Shown: positions 43,453 to 54,384, counted from the stretch's first letter. The stretch: DNA of 64,000 nt from Xanthomonas campestris pv. badrii (GCF_012848175.1 NZ_CP051651.1:806001-870000); one strand, 5' to 3'. A program made the numbers and translations. The notes: generated by a model not told the origin, from the letters alone.

Positions 43453-44979
43453 TCAGGTCACAAACGGTTTGAAGGCGATACCCAGGCCGGCCATGCTTTC
43501 CACTTCGCCGATCAGGTCGGCGCGCAGCAGCGGGCGTGAGTCGATCCAGCTTTGCGACAGGATCAATGACAGCCGTGTGTCTTCGGCGGTGAGTTCCAGG
43601 GTCGGAATCGGGTCCGCCTCGTGTGCGCGGTGCAGCAGCACCGCCAGGCGCAGCAGTGCGGCCTTGCGGCGGGTTGGCAGCAGCAGGCGGTCGGGCAGGG
43701 CGTCGAAGGCGGTCTTGGGCACGTTGCGCCGATGCGTGCGCACCAGCGCGGCCAGCACCTGCTGCTCCTGCCGCGAAAAGCCGGCGATATCGGAGTGCTC
43801 CAGGATGTAGCTGCCGTGCACGTGGTACTGGCTGTGCGCGATGATCAGGCCCAGTTCGTGCAGGCGCGCGGCGCGGCGCAACACCTGCGCATCGTCGCCG
43901 TCCAGTTGCCAGGAGTCGCACACCTGGTCGAACAGGCGGCAGGCAGTGGCCTCCACGCGTTGCGCCTGTACTTCGTCGATGCCGTAGCGCTGCACCAGCG
44001 AGGCCACCGAACTGTCGCGCGGGTCGTTCTGGCCGCCGCGGCCAAGCATGTCGTACAGGATGCCTTCGCGCATCGCCGCCTTGCTGACCATCAGCTTCTC
44101 CAGCCCCAGCGCCTGGAAGGCCGCTTCGAGCACCAGGATGCCGCCGGCAATGATCGGCCGGCGTTCGGCGGCCAGCCCGGGCAGCTGGATGTCTTCGATG
44201 CGCTTGGCCTTGAGTAGCTCCTCGCGTAGCGCCGGCAGCGCCTGCGCGGTGATCGCGCCCTTGGTGAGCTTCATTGCCGCGCAGATCTCGCCGATCGCCT
44301 TGTGCGTGCCCGACGAGCCGATCGCTTCGTGCCAGCCCAGCGCCTTGTACTGGCCGGCGAACTGCTGGAATTCGGCGCCAATCTCGGTCAGTGCGTCCTT
44401 CCATTTTTTCTTGGACAGCTTGCCGCCCGGGAAAAACCGCCGGGTGCTGGCGATGCAGCCAGCCTGCAGGCTTTCGCGCTCCAGGGTCTGGAATCCTTGG
44501 CCGATGATGAATTCCGTGGAGCCGCCGCCGATGTCGATCACCAGCCGGCGCTGGTCTGGCTTGGGCGGTTGCGCGTGGGTCACGCCGAGATAGATCAGGC
44601 GTGCTTCCTCGCGCCCGCTCACCACCTCGATCGCATGACCGAGCGCGGTTTCTGCCGGCATCAGGAACGTCTGCGGCGAGCGCAGCTGACGCACCGTATT
44701 GGTTGCCAATGCACGCACGCGCAGCGAGGGTACGTCGCGGATGCGCTGGCCAAAGCGCGCCAGACATTCCAGTGCGCGCTGGCGCGCCTCGTTGGACAGG
44801 CCGCCCTTGCCATCCAGCCCATCGGCCATGCGCACGGTTTCGCGCAGGCGGTCGACCACCCGCAGCTGACCCATCAGGTAGCGCGCGATGACCATGTGGA
44901 AACTGTTGGAACCTAGATCGATGGCGGCAAGAAAATCGCCATCACGCAGGGGGGCAATCGTGGGGGAGGAGGTCGGCAT
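43453..44979 (-). CDS. ppx: Exopolyphosphatase
   Basis: A 508-residue enzyme of the actin-like Ppx/GppA family (E. coli Ppx 513). LAAIDLGSNSFHMVIA is the first phosphate loop and VIDIGGGSTEFIIG the second. A C-terminal HD-like helical part follows from about residue 315 (RAARLHELGLIIAHSQYHVHGS). It releases phosphate from polyphosphate ends. ATG 44979 starts MPTSSPTI; ATGs at 44988 and 45024 are alternatives. It lies 58 bases downstream of ppk on the same strand. Confidence 0.94.
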   Translation of the reverse strand: MPTSSPTIAPLRDGDFLAAIDLGSNSFHMVIARYLMGQLRVVDRLRETVRMADGLDGKGGLSNEARQRALECLARFGQRIRDVPSLRVRALATNTVRQLRSPQTFLMPAETALGHAIEVVSGREEARLIYLGVTHAQPPKPDQRRLVIDIGGGSTEFIIGQGFQTLERESLQAGCIASTRRFFPGGKLSKKKWKDALTEIGAEFQQFAGQYKALGWHEAIGSSGTHKAIGEICAAMKLTKGAITAQALPALREELLKAKRIEDIQLPGLAAERRPIIAGGILVLEAAFQALGLEKLMVSKAAMREGILYDMLGRGGQNDPRDSSVASLVQRYGIDEVQAQRVEATACRLFDQVCDSWQLDGDDAQVLRRAARLHELGLIIAHSQYHVHGSYILEHSDIAGFSRQEQQVLAALVRTHRRNVPKTAFDALPDRLLLPTRRKAALLRLAVLLHRAHEADPIPTLELTAEDTRLSLILSQSWIDSRPLLRADLIGEVESMAGLGIAFKPFVT

Positions 44980-45037
44980 GGGCCGCATGGTAGCCGATGC
45001 ACCGTTGGCCACGTGAGAGGCCACGGCCGCGGCGTTT

Positions 45038-47152
45038 TCAGATCCGATCGAGCAAGGTCATCTGCGCCGAATGGGCCGGTTCTCCGGGGGCAGGGGTGCG
45101 CTTGTGGTAGACGCCTTCGGCATCCAGTTCCCAGGCACTGACGTTGTCGTCCAGATAGTTCTGCAGCACTTCGCGGTAGACGCGCCGTGCCAGGTCCGGC
45201 TCCAGGATCGGGAAGCAGGTCTCCACCCGGCGCAGCAGGTTGCGTTCCAGCCAGTCGGCGCTGGCGCAATACAGCTCGGCCGCGCCGTCGTTGCCGAACC
45301 AGTACACGCGGCTGTGTTCCAGAAAGCGCCCCACGATCGAACGCACGCGGATATTGTCGGACACGCCCGGCACCCCGGGGCGCAGCGTGCAGGCCCCGCG
45401 GATGATCAAATCGATCTGCACGCCGGCCTGCGAGGCGGCGTACAGGGCGCGAACCACCTGCGGTTCGTTGAGCGCGTTCATCTTGGCGATGATGCGGCCA
45501 GGGCGGCCATTGCGGGCCAGGCGGGTTTCGCGCTCGATCCGTTTCAGCACGCCGGCATGCAAGGTGAAGGGCGACTGCAGGAGTTGATCCAGCTTCATGC
45601 GCGGGGCCAGCCCGGACAACTGCTGGAACAGCATGTGCACATCGTTGCCGATCTCCGCATCGGCGGTGATCAGGCTGATGTCGGTGTACAGCCGCGCGGT
45701 GCCGCTGTGGTAGTTGCCGGTGCCCAGGTGCACATAGCGTTTGAGCTTGCGTCCCTCGCGCCGCACGATCAGCAGCATCTTGGCGTGGGTCTTGTAGCCA
45801 ACCACGCCATACACCACCTGCACGCCGGCCTCCTGCAACTTGTCGGCCAGCCCCAGGTTGGCTTCTTCGTCGAAGCGCGCGCGCAGCTCCACCACCACGG
45901 TCACGTCCTTGCCGTTGCGCGCGGCCAGGATCAGCGCATCGACGATCAACGAATCCTTGCCGGTGCGGTACAGCGTCTGCTTGATCGCCAGCACGTTCGG
46001 GTCGACCGCCGCCTGGCGGATGACATCCAGCACCGCGGTGAACGCATCGAAGGGGTGGTGCAGCAGCACATCGCCCTTGCCGACGATGTCGAAGATGCCT
46101 TCGCTGTCGCGCAAGGTGCGCGGGTTGAACGATGGGTACTTGAGCTCGGGGCGCTGCACCAGGTCGTAGACCTGGGTGACGCGGCTGAGGTTGACCGGGC
46201 CTACGATGCGGTACACCGCGTTCTCGTTCAGGCCGAAGTTCTGCAGCAGGGTGCGCATGATCGGCGCCGGGCAGTCGTGCGCGATCTCCAGGCGCACCGC
46301 CGGCCGGTAGCCGCGCGTGACCAGTTCGTCGCGCAAGGCGAGCGCAAGATTTTCGACTTCTTCCTCGTCCACCACCAACTCGGAATTGCGGGTGACGCGG
46401 AACTGGTAGGAGCCCTTGACCTGCATGCCCGGGAACAGTTCGTCCACGAACTCGGACAGCACCGAGGACAGGAACACGAAACTCTGCGCACCTTCCGGCG
46501 ACAGGCTGGCCGGCAACTGGATGATGCGCGGCAACGAACGCGGCGCCCGCACGATGGCCAGGTGTCCGGCGCGACCGAACGCGTCCTGGCCTTCCAGCAC
46601 CACCACGATGTTCAGGGTCTTGTTGAGGATCTTCGGGAACGGATGCGCCGGATCCAGCCCCAGCGGCGACAGCACCGGCATGATCTCGTTACGGAAGTAG
46701 GCGCGCAGCCAGCGCTTCTGCCGCGCCGTCCACGCGCTGCGGCTGAGCACGGCCACGCCGGCCTCTTCCATCGCCGGGCGCAGCACCTCGTTCCAGGCGT
46801 GGTACTGCTGCTCCACCAGCTTGGCCGCGCGATCGTGCACGGCATTGAGGATGGCCGTGGGGCTCAGGCCATCCGGTGCCGGCGGCAGGCCGAATTCCTG
46901 CGCATGCCGCACGGTGGCGGCGCGGATCTCGAAGAATTCGTCCAGGTTGGTGCAGGAAATGCACAGGAAACGCAGGCGTTCCAGCAGTGGCACCTGTTCG
47001 TCCAACGCCTGCGCCAATACCCGGAAATTGAAGTCCAGCTGCGACAGCTCGCGGTTGATGTACAGCGCCGGATCACGCAGCGGATCGGTGGCGATGTCGT
47101 CGCCGGGTGTGACGTCGTGCAGTTCTTTGGCGTGGCCCATGGAGTCGGTCAT
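45038..47152 (-). CDS. ppk: Polyphosphate kinase 1
   Basis: A 704-residue enzyme (E. coli Ppk 688). Domains in order: N-terminal YINRELSQLDFNFRVLAQA, head domain, and two phospholipase D-like catalytic domains. YVHLGTGNYHSGTARLYTD contains the autophosphorylated His, and KMNALNEPQVVRALYAASQAG and SADWLERNLLRRVE follow. It polymerises the gamma phosphate of ATP into polyphosphate at the membrane. ATG 47152 is chosen; the frame opens at 47251 with a non-conserved extension. It lies 109 bases after phoR. Confidence 0.95.
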   Translation of the reverse strand: MTDSMGHAKELHDVTPGDDIATDPLRDPALYINRELSQLDFNFRVLAQALDEQVPLLERLRFLCISCTNLDEFFEIRAATVRHAQEFGLPPAPDGLSPTAILNAVHDRAAKLVEQQYHAWNEVLRPAMEEAGVAVLSRSAWTARQKRWLRAYFRNEIMPVLSPLGLDPAHPFPKILNKTLNIVVVLEGQDAFGRAGHLAIVRAPRSLPRIIQLPASLSPEGAQSFVFLSSVLSEFVDELFPGMQVKGSYQFRVTRNSELVVDEEEVENLALALRDELVTRGYRPAVRLEIAHDCPAPIMRTLLQNFGLNENAVYRIVGPVNLSRVTQVYDLVQRPELKYPSFNPRTLRDSEGIFDIVGKGDVLLHHPFDAFTAVLDVIRQAAVDPNVLAIKQTLYRTGKDSLIVDALILAARNGKDVTVVVELRARFDEEANLGLADKLQEAGVQVVYGVVGYKTHAKMLLIVRREGRKLKRYVHLGTGNYHSGTARLYTDISLITADAEIGNDVHMLFQQLSGLAPRMKLDQLLQSPFTLHAGVLKRIERETRLARNGRPGRIIAKMNALNEPQVVRALYAASQAGVQIDLIIRGACTLRPGVPGVSDNIRVRSIVGRFLEHSRVYWFGNDGAAELYCASADWLERNLLRRVETCFPILEPDLARRVYREVLQNYLDDNVSAWELDAEGVYHKRTPAPGEPAHSAQMTLLDRI

Positions 47153-47261
47153 CAAGGCGAATGGGTGTGCGTGGTGTGCGGCGCGTGGGCCGTGGCGCAG
47201 GCAATGCGACACGGACAGCGCCGGTGCATCGCGCCGCGTTGCGGCCTGCACCTCTTACATA

Positions 47262-48590
<1,329 letters not shown>

Positions 48591-48665
48591 GGAAGGCGTT
48601 ACCACGAAGCGTCAGGTAGGCAGCTGCCCGGCCCGTGCGGCGGCCCGGCGGCTGTGCGGCAACGA

Positions 48666-49355
48666 TCAGGTCGCCGACGAAAAACGATAGCCCGAGCCAC
48701 GCACGGTCTGCACCATGTTTTCCAGGCCGAACGGTTCCAGCGTCTTGCGCAGGCGGCGGATGTGCACGTCGATGGTGCGCTCTTCCACATACACGCTGCC
48801 GCCCCAGACATGGTCCAGCAGCTGGGTACGCGTATACACGCGCTCGGGGTGGGTCATGAAGAAATGCAGCAGGCGGTATTCGGTCGGGCCGATCGGCACT
48901 GGCGCATCGCCGGCGAACACGCGGTGCGCGGCGCCATCGATGCGCAGGCGGCCCACCGCCACGCTGCCGTCTTCGTCGTCCTCGCGGGTGCGCCGCATCA
49001 CCGCACGGATGCGTGCCAGCAACTCACGGGCGGAGAACGGCTTGACCACGTAGTCGTCGACCCCGGCTTCCAGGCCGCCGACACGGTCGTTCTCTTCGCC
49101 GCGCGCGGTCAGCATGATGATCGGAATCTCGCGCGTCAGCTGCTCCTTGCGCCAGCGCCGTGCCAGGTCAAGGCCGCTGGTGCCCGGCAGCATCCAGTCC
49201 AGCAGGATCAGGTCTGGCACGCGGTCGGCGATGGCGGTCTGCGCTTCGCGCGCGTCGCCGGCATGGATGGGTTCGAACTCGCCTTTGCGCAGCGCGAACG
49301 CCACCATGTCGCGAATCGCGGGTTCGTCATCGACGATCAGAATGCGTTTCTGCAC
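48666..49355 (-). CDS. phoB: Phosphate regulon response regulator PhoB
   Basis: A 229-residue OmpR-type regulator, the same size as E. coli PhoB. The receiver domain begins MQKRILIVDDEPAIRDMVAF, the phosphoacceptor Asp is in LILLDWMLPG, and the K-P pair is VVKPFS. The winged-helix DNA-binding domain ends RTVRGSGYRFS. It activates phosphate-starvation genes by binding direct repeats with an 11-bp period. A matching site lies 50 bases upstream of its own start, indicating autoregulation. Confidence 0.96.
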   Translation of the reverse strand: MQKRILIVDDEPAIRDMVAFALRKGEFEPIHAGDAREAQTAIADRVPDLILLDWMLPGTSGLDLARRWRKEQLTREIPIIMLTARGEENDRVGGLEAGVDDYVVKPFSARELLARIRAVMRRTREDDEDGSVAVGRLRIDGAAHRVFAGDAPVPIGPTEYRLLHFFMTHPERVYTRTQLLDHVWGGSVYVEERTIDVHIRRLRKTLEPFGLENMVQTVRGSGYRFSSAT

Positions 49356-49403
49356 GCGGGGCTTACCGTCTGGCTTTGGTGATCGCCAGTAGACTACGGT
49401 TTT

Positions 49404-49421
49404 GTGACTCTAATGTGACAT
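49404..49421 (-). promoter_or_regulatory. Pho box upstream of phoB
   Basis: On the minus strand the site is ATGTCAC ATTA GAGTCAC, two GTCAC motifs 11 bp apart. A -10-like TCTACT begins exactly 10 bases downstream, the geometry of PhoB-activated promoters. Self-activation of phoBR is known in enterics. Confidence 0.65.
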
Positions 49422-49517
49422 GGTCCGCGCAGCCCGTCGGCGGCGCGCGGCCCTCACAAGCGGACTGAACTTGAAAAGCGTGACAAGGTCCAGTACGTCG
49501 CACGGCACACTGTCATC

Positions 49518-49547
49518 CGAATCCCGAATCCCGAATCCCGATTCCCG
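49518..49547. repeat. GGGAATC heptamer array between phoB and the M48 protease gene
   Basis: About four adjacent 7-bp units of the family seen at 43.3 kb, partly with ATTCGGG/AATCGGG variants, directly after the M48 protease stop codon. Confidence 0.85.
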
Positions 49548-49555
49548 CCCAGGCA

Positions 49556-51202
49556 TCACTGTGGCGACAGGTCCGGGTCGCGAATTCCCTGCCGACGCAG
49601 CTCCAGCACCGTGGGCGTGATCGCGGCGATGCGCGCATCCACCCGCGCCCGTGTCACATAGTCCAGGTCCTTCTTCTTCAGCGCTTCCAGCTGCAGCAGG
49701 GCCTGCTCCGGGCGCCCGTTCAGATACGCGGACTCGGCATAGGCCTCGCTGGCGCGCAGATGGTCCCCGGCCAGCTCGCAGGCGCGGGCATAGGTCTGCT
49801 GCAGCAACGGATCCTCGCCACTGCGATGCAGCAGCGGCTCCAGCACCTGGCGTGCCCGCTGGCCGGATTGCTTGTTGGCCTGCTCGTTGAGCGCACCGGC
49901 ATAGGTCAGCGCCACTGCGCGATTGTTCGGCAACTGCCTGAGCAGGGCATCGAAACGCGCGTTGGCCGCCTCGCGCTGGCCGACGCGTGCCTGTGCCTCG
50001 CTCAGGCCCAGCGCCAGCCACAGATTGTCCGGGTGCGCCTCCAGCAGGCTGGCCAGTTCGGACACCGGTTCGCTGGGCCGGCCGCCGCTGTTGCGCAGCC
50101 GGGCCAGCGCCAACCCGTAGCGCTGCGCATCGCTCAGGCCCTGCTTGGCGCTGCGGCGCAGGTTCTCGTATTCGCGGATGGCCGCATCCGGCGTGCTGGC
50201 GCTGAGCACCCGCAGGCGCTCCTTGGCCCAATCGAAGCCCTGCTGGTCGCCGCCGCGGCTGAGCGCATCCACCGGCAACCGCAGCGCGTAGGGCAGCAGC
50301 GCGTTTCCGTTACGGCTCAACGGCTCCGACAGCGATGGGTCGGCCGGATCCACGCGCTCCTGGCGCGTGCCGCCCGGCACCGAGGTGGTCAGCACCACGG
50401 TGTTCTTCTTCATCTGCTCGGCGCGTGCCTTGGCTTCGCTGATGCGGGTGGTGGTGACTGGGTGGGTCTGCAGGAAATCCGGTGCGCTGTAGCCGCCCTC
50501 ATTGGCGCGCATCGCCACCGACATGCGTTCGAAGAAGCCGGCCATCGCGTCCACGTCGTAGCCGCTGCGCACCAGCGTGCGGATGCCCAGCCGGTCGGCT
50601 TCCGATTCGTTGGAGCGGGTGTAGTCGATCTGGCGCTGCTGCATCAGCCCCATGGCGCTGGTGATCGTGGCCATGGTGGCATCGCCCTTGGAGTTGCCAC
50701 CGGCCTGCTGCGCGGCCACCACTGCGGCCAGCATGCCGAGCAGGATCGGGATCTGGTCGCGTTGCGCGCGTTCCACCCCGCGCAGCACGTGCTGCTGGGT
50801 GACATGGGCGATTTCGTGCGACAGCACCGCGGCCACTTCGTCCTCGCGCTCGGCGGTCAGCACCAGCCCGGCGTTGACCGCGATGTAGCCGCCCAGCGTG
50901 GCGAACGCATTGATCTGGCGGTCGCGCAGCATGAAAAAGGTAAACGGCTGCTGCGGTTGATCGCTGTTGGCGCCCAGGCGGGTGCCCATGGTCTGCAGCC
51001 AGTCGCCGATCAACGGGTCGTCCAGCACGTAGTCGTAGTTGCGCAGCTCGGCCAGCATCATCTTGCCGTACTCGGCCTGGCGCGCCGGCGTCAGCAGCTC
51101 GCCGGCCGACGAACCGATATCGGGCAGGCGGTTTTCCTGCGCAGGTGCCACGCCCATGGCGACGGCCAGGGTCAGGGCGGTAGCGAGCGGAAGCAGGCGC
51201 AA
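49556..51202 (-). CDS. bepA: Periplasmic M48 metalloprotease/chaperone with TPR domain (BepA-like)
   Basis: A 548-residue protein. I propose the TTG at 51202 because GGGAG lies 6 bases upstream and LRLLPLATALTLAVAMGVAPAQ makes a proper signal peptide; the frame's first ATG is 63 bases further out. The M48 zinc motif is SHEIAHVTQQH (about residue 135), with ESEADRLGIR supplying the third ligand. TPR-like helices fill the C-terminal half from about residue 310. In E. coli BepA assembles or degrades LptD and protects the outer membrane. Confidence 0.9.
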   Translation of the reverse strand: MRLLPLATALTLAVAMGVAPAQENRLPDIGSSAGELLTPARQAEYGKMMLAELRNYDYVLDDPLIGDWLQTMGTRLGANSDQPQQPFTFFMLRDRQINAFATLGGYIAVNAGLVLTAEREDEVAAVLSHEIAHVTQQHVLRGVERAQRDQIPILLGMLAAVVAAQQAGGNSKGDATMATITSAMGLMQQRQIDYTRSNESEADRLGIRTLVRSGYDVDAMAGFFERMSVAMRANEGGYSAPDFLQTHPVTTTRISEAKARAEQMKKNTVVLTTSVPGGTRQERVDPADPSLSEPLSRNGNALLPYALRLPVDALSRGGDQQGFDWAKERLRVLSASTPDAAIREYENLRRSAKQGLSDAQRYGLALARLRNSGGRPSEPVSELASLLEAHPDNLWLALGLSEAQARVGQREAANARFDALLRQLPNNRAVALTYAGALNEQANKQSGQRARQVLEPLLHRSGEDPLLQQTYARACELAGDHLRASEAYAESAYLNGRPEQALLQLEALKKKDLDYVTRARVDARIAAITPTVLELRRQGIRDPDLSPQ

Positions 51203-51351
51203 GTGGAACTCCCAGGTAGTGCGCGGAGCATGCGGGCAGCACGGCGCGGCGGCGTGAATCGGCAATTAATCCACAGTGTTGCGGTGGCGAGGTGGAAATT
51301 CCAGTCGCCCGTTACCATGTGTCAGACCTCAGACCAACCACGGAGTTTCCC

Positions 51352-51657
51352 GTGAGCCAAGAACACACCGGGCAGGATGCGGCCGCCGGCCCGCAGATCA
51401 CCTTGTATTCCACCGCCATCTGCCCGTACTGCGTGGCAGCCAAGAACTTCCTCAAGAGCAAGGGCCAGACCTGGACCGAGGTGCGGATCGACCTGGACCC
51501 GGCCGAGCGCGAGAAGATGGTCGCGCTGGCGCGGCGCACCAGCGTGCCGCAGATCTTCGTCGGCGACGTCCATGTGGGTGGCTACGACGACATGATGGCC
51601 ATGCATCGCGCCGGCAAGCTGGAACCGCTGTTCACCGGTACGGGCGGCCAGGCATGA
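51352..51657 (+). CDS. grxC: Glutaredoxin (GrxC-like, CPYC active site)
   Basis: A 101-residue glutaredoxin. GTG 51352 (VSQEHTGQ) has GGAG upstream and gives the expected length. The active site is TAICPYCVAAKNFL (Cys near residue 26), TSVPQIFVGDVHVGGYDD supplies the cis-Pro and GSH-binding Gly-Gly. It reduces protein and mixed disulfides with glutathione. Its stop overlaps the next gene's start as ATGA, so the two are translationally coupled. Confidence 0.93.
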   Translation: MSQEHTGQDAAAGPQITLYSTAICPYCVAAKNFLKSKGQTWTEVRIDLDPAEREKMVALARRTSVPQIFVGDVHVGGYDDMMAMHRAGKLEPLFTGTGGQA

Positions 51658-52049
51658 GTGGTTCCGACGAGGGCAGCGCCGACCGCCTGCGCGAGTTCAC
51701 CGAGTTCCGCCAGCGCATGAACCAGCGCATCCTGGCCGAGCCCAACCAGGTCGTGCGGCGCTTCTTCGCGCTCGACACCCAGACCTACCAGACCGGCGCG
51801 CTGGACGTGAAGACCAAGGAGCTGCTCGGGCTGGTCGCCTCGATGGTGCTGCGCTGCGACGATTGCATCAGCTACCACGTCGCCCAGTGCAAGGAGGCGG
51901 GGGTGAGCCGTGAGGAGTTCTTCGAGACCTTCTCGGTCGGCCTGGTGGTTGGCGGCTCGATCGTGATCCCGCACCTGCGCCGCGCGGTGGATTTCCTCGA
52001 CCAGCTCGAAGGCGGCGCGCAGGCGCCGGCACAGCATGCGCATGGTTGA
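51654..52049 (+). CDS. Carboxymuconolactone decarboxylase / AhpD-like family protein
   Basis: A 131-residue all-helical protein starting at ATG 51654 inside the glutaredoxin stop. The AhpD-like signature LRCDDCISYHVAQCKEAG carries a CxxC pair and a His, suggesting disulfide reductase or peroxidase chemistry rather than muconolactone decarboxylation. Coupling to a CPYC glutaredoxin supports a redox role. The C-terminus is Ala/His-rich. Confidence 0.85.
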   Translation: MSGSDEGSADRLREFTEFRQRMNQRILAEPNQVVRRFFALDTQTYQTGALDVKTKELLGLVASMVLRCDDCISYHVAQCKEAGVSREEFFETFSVGLVVGGSIVIPHLRRAVDFLDQLEGGAQAPAQHAHG

Positions 52050-52079
52050 TGGGTTGCTGGTGAGCGGCTGATTGACGTT

Positions 52080-52108
52080 CGGGATTCGGGATTGGGAATT
52101 CGGGATTA
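52080..52108. repeat. GGGATTC/GGGAATC heptamer cluster
   Basis: Degenerate copies of the same 7-bp family (CGGGATT, GGGAATT), just downstream of the AhpD-like gene. Confidence 0.7.
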
Positions 52109-52321
52109 GTGAAGGGCCGTTCGCGCGCCGCCGTTGAGGCGGCGCGTTGCGTTTGGATGGTCGGTACGCGTCGGGTTGCCCGCCTCTCGTCCATGCCTTA
52201 GACCAAGGTCGGTTTGGGCGCCTTCGCCGGCATCGGGCATAATTGCCTGTGAAACCTCCTTGCGCTGGTGAGCCGGGCTTCCGGCTGGCGCTCCCCCCTT
52301 CAAGTTCGGAAACCCAACGTT

Positions 52322-53329
52322 ATGACGCAGACAATCACGGTCATCCGCGGCGACGGTATTGGCCCGGAGATCATGGATGCCACGCTGTTCGTGCTCGACG
52401 CGCTGCAGGCTGGCCTGACCTACGAGTACGCCGACGCCGGCCTGGTCGCGCTGGAAAAGCACGGCGATCTGCTACCCGAGTCCACCCTGGCTTCGATCAC
52501 CAAGAACAAGGTCGCCCTGAAGAGCCCGCTGACCACGCCGGTTGGCGAGGGTTTCAGTTCGATCAACGTGGCCATGCGTCGCAAGTTCGACCTGTATGCC
52601 AACGTGCGTCCGGCCAAGTCGTTCCCGAACACCAAGTCGCGTTTCGCCGATGGCGTGGACCTGATCACGGTGCGCGAGAACACCGAGGGCGCGTACCTGA
52701 GCGAAGGCCAGACCGTGTCCGAGGATGGAGAGACCGCGTTCTCCGGCACCCGGATCACCCGCAAGGGCTCCGAGCGCATCGTGCGCTACGCCTTCGAGCT
52801 GGCCAAGAGCACCGGCCGCAAGAAGGTCACCGCCGTGCACAAGGCCAACATCATCAAGTCCACCTCGGGCCTGTTCCTGAAGGTCGCCCGCGATGTCGCC
52901 GCGCAATACCCGGACATCGAATTCCAGGAAATGATCGTCGACAACACCTGCATGCAGCTGGTGATGCGTCCGGAGCAGTTCGACATCATCGTGACCACCA
53001 ACCTGTTCGGCGACATCATCTCCGACCTGTGCGCCGGCCTGGTCGGCGGCCTGGGCCTGGCCCCGGGCGCCAACATCGGTCTGGACGCGGCCATTTTCGA
53101 GGCCGTGCACGGCTCGGCGCCGGATATCGCAGGGCAGGGCAAGGCCAACCCGTGCGCGCTGCTGCTGGGCGCGGCGCAGATGCTGGACCACATCGGCCAG
53201 CCGCAGAACGCCGAACGCCTGCGCGAGGCCATCGTGGCCACCCTGGAAGCCAAGGATTCGCTGACCCCCGACCTGGGCGGCACCGGCAACACCATGGGCT
53301 TTGCCAAGGCCATCGCCAGCCGCCTCTGA
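52322..53329 (+). CDS. icd: NAD-dependent isocitrate dehydrogenase, homodimeric type
   Basis: A 335-residue enzyme, short like the mitochondrial-type and homoisocitrate-related NAD enzymes and unlike the 416-residue NADP enzyme of E. coli. ITVIRGDGIGPEIMD starts the fold. The isocitrate-binding segment is PVGEGFSSINVAMRRKFDLY, TVRENTEGAYLSE follows, and the metal-binding NLFGDIISDLCAGLVGG leads to the cofactor segment AVHGSAPDIAGQGKANP with Asp consistent with NAD. ATG 52322 is placed by family alignment; the frame opens earlier at 52268. Confidence 0.93.
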   Translation: MTQTITVIRGDGIGPEIMDATLFVLDALQAGLTYEYADAGLVALEKHGDLLPESTLASITKNKVALKSPLTTPVGEGFSSINVAMRRKFDLYANVRPAKSFPNTKSRFADGVDLITVRENTEGAYLSEGQTVSEDGETAFSGTRITRKGSERIVRYAFELAKSTGRKKVTAVHKANIIKSTSGLFLKVARDVAAQYPDIEFQEMIVDNTCMQLVMRPEQFDIIVTTNLFGDIISDLCAGLVGGLGLAPGANIGLDAAIFEAVHGSAPDIAGQGKANPCALLLGAAQMLDHIGQPQNAERLREAIVATLEAKDSLTPDLGGTGNTMGFAKAIASRL

Positions 53330-53356
53330 GCGCACTGGCAACTGCGCACAAAAAGA

Positions 53357-53381
53357 AAGGGCGCCCAGGGCGCCCTTATCT
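53357..53381 (+). terminator. Terminator hairpin of icd
   Basis: AAGGGCGCC / GGCGCCCTT forms a 9-bp stem with a 3-base loop 27 bases after the stop, followed by ATCTTTT. The T tract is interrupted but adequate. Confidence 0.8.
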
Positions 53382-53436
53382 TTTGCTTGGAAATGTCTGA
53401 AGCCACTCCATGCCATCGATCGCAGGGAAACGCTCT

Positions 53437-53469
53437 TGCGATTCCCCAATCCCGATTCCCGACTCCCCG
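53437..53469. repeat. GGGAATC heptamer cluster between icd and the YccA-like gene
   Basis: Adjacent variants ATTCCCC, AATCCCG, ATTCCCG and ACTCCCC of the same 7-bp family, ending two bases before the YccA-like stop codon on the other strand. Confidence 0.75.
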
Positions 53470-53470
53470 C

Positions 53471-54232
53471 TCAATTCCGCGACTGCAGCTTCGACAGCAA
53501 GCGCAGGAACTCGATGTACAGCCACACCAGCGTCACCATCAGGCCGAATGCGCCGTACCACTCCATGTGCTTGGGTGCGCCCTGCTCAACGCCGCTTTCG
53601 ATGAAGTCGAAGTCCAGCACCAGATTCAGCGCTGCCACCACCACGACGAACAGGCTGAAGCCGATGCCGATCAGGCCCGAGTCGTGGATGAAGGGAATGC
53701 GCACGCCGAACAGGCCCAGCACGATGGTGGCCAGATAGACCAGTGCAATGCCGCCGGTGGCCGCGACGACACCGAGCTTGAAGTTCTCGGTGGCCTTGAT
53801 CAAACCGCTGCGATACGCGAACAACAGCGCGAACATGGTGCCGAAGGTCAGCAGCACCGCCTGGAACACGATGCCATTGAAGCGTGCCTCATACACCGCT
53901 GAGATCGACCCCAGGAAAAAGCCTTCCACTAGCGCATAGATCGGTGCGGTGACCGGTGCCCAGGTCGGCTTGAAACTGGTTGCCAGAGCGAACACCAGCC
54001 CGCCGATCGCGCCTGCGATCATGTACAGGCGTGCGGCTGGCAACGGTGCGCCGTCGGCGCCGATCGATTGCGACCACGCGAACGCGGCGGTGACCACCGC
54101 CATCAACAGCAGCAGCCCGGTCTTGTTGACGGTGCCATTGAGGGTCATCGCCTGGCCGTCGCGGGTGACCACCGAGCCGGAGCCGAGGTCGAGGAAGGTG
54201 GATTCCCGAAGGGCGGGATTGCCGCTGCGCAT
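53471..54232 (-). CDS. Bax inhibitor-1 / YccA family membrane protein
   Basis: A 253-residue protein with seven hydrophobic segments from about residue 35. The N-terminal MRSGNPALRESTF is the typical bacterial start of the YccA-like BI-1 branch, APIYALVEGFFLGSISAVYE is the family motif, and acidic residues (DFDFIESG) lie before the last helix, where BI-1 proteins have their pH-sensing diaspartyl pair. YccA inhibits FtsH in E. coli. A modulating role in membrane proteostasis is inferred only. Confidence 0.9.
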   Translation of the reverse strand: MRSGNPALRESTFLDLGSGSVVTRDGQAMTLNGTVNKTGLLLLMAVVTAAFAWSQSIGADGAPLPAARLYMIAGAIGGLVFALATSFKPTWAPVTAPIYALVEGFFLGSISAVYEARFNGIVFQAVLLTFGTMFALLFAYRSGLIKATENFKLGVVAATGGIALVYLATIVLGLFGVRIPFIHDSGLIGIGFSLFVVVVAALNLVLDFDFIESGVEQGAPKHMEWYGAFGLMVTLVWLYIEFLRLLSKLQSRN

Positions 54233-54384
54233 GCGTGTTCTCCATGAAATGTAGGTGCCTGCCGACTTGGCGAGCGATACCGCGAGGATACCGGATCGTT
54301 CGATTTACACAGAGTGATTGACAGCAAGGCCAATCATTCTCAAAATAGTCGACCTTTCCAGCCTTCGGGACGGAGAGGTCCCGC

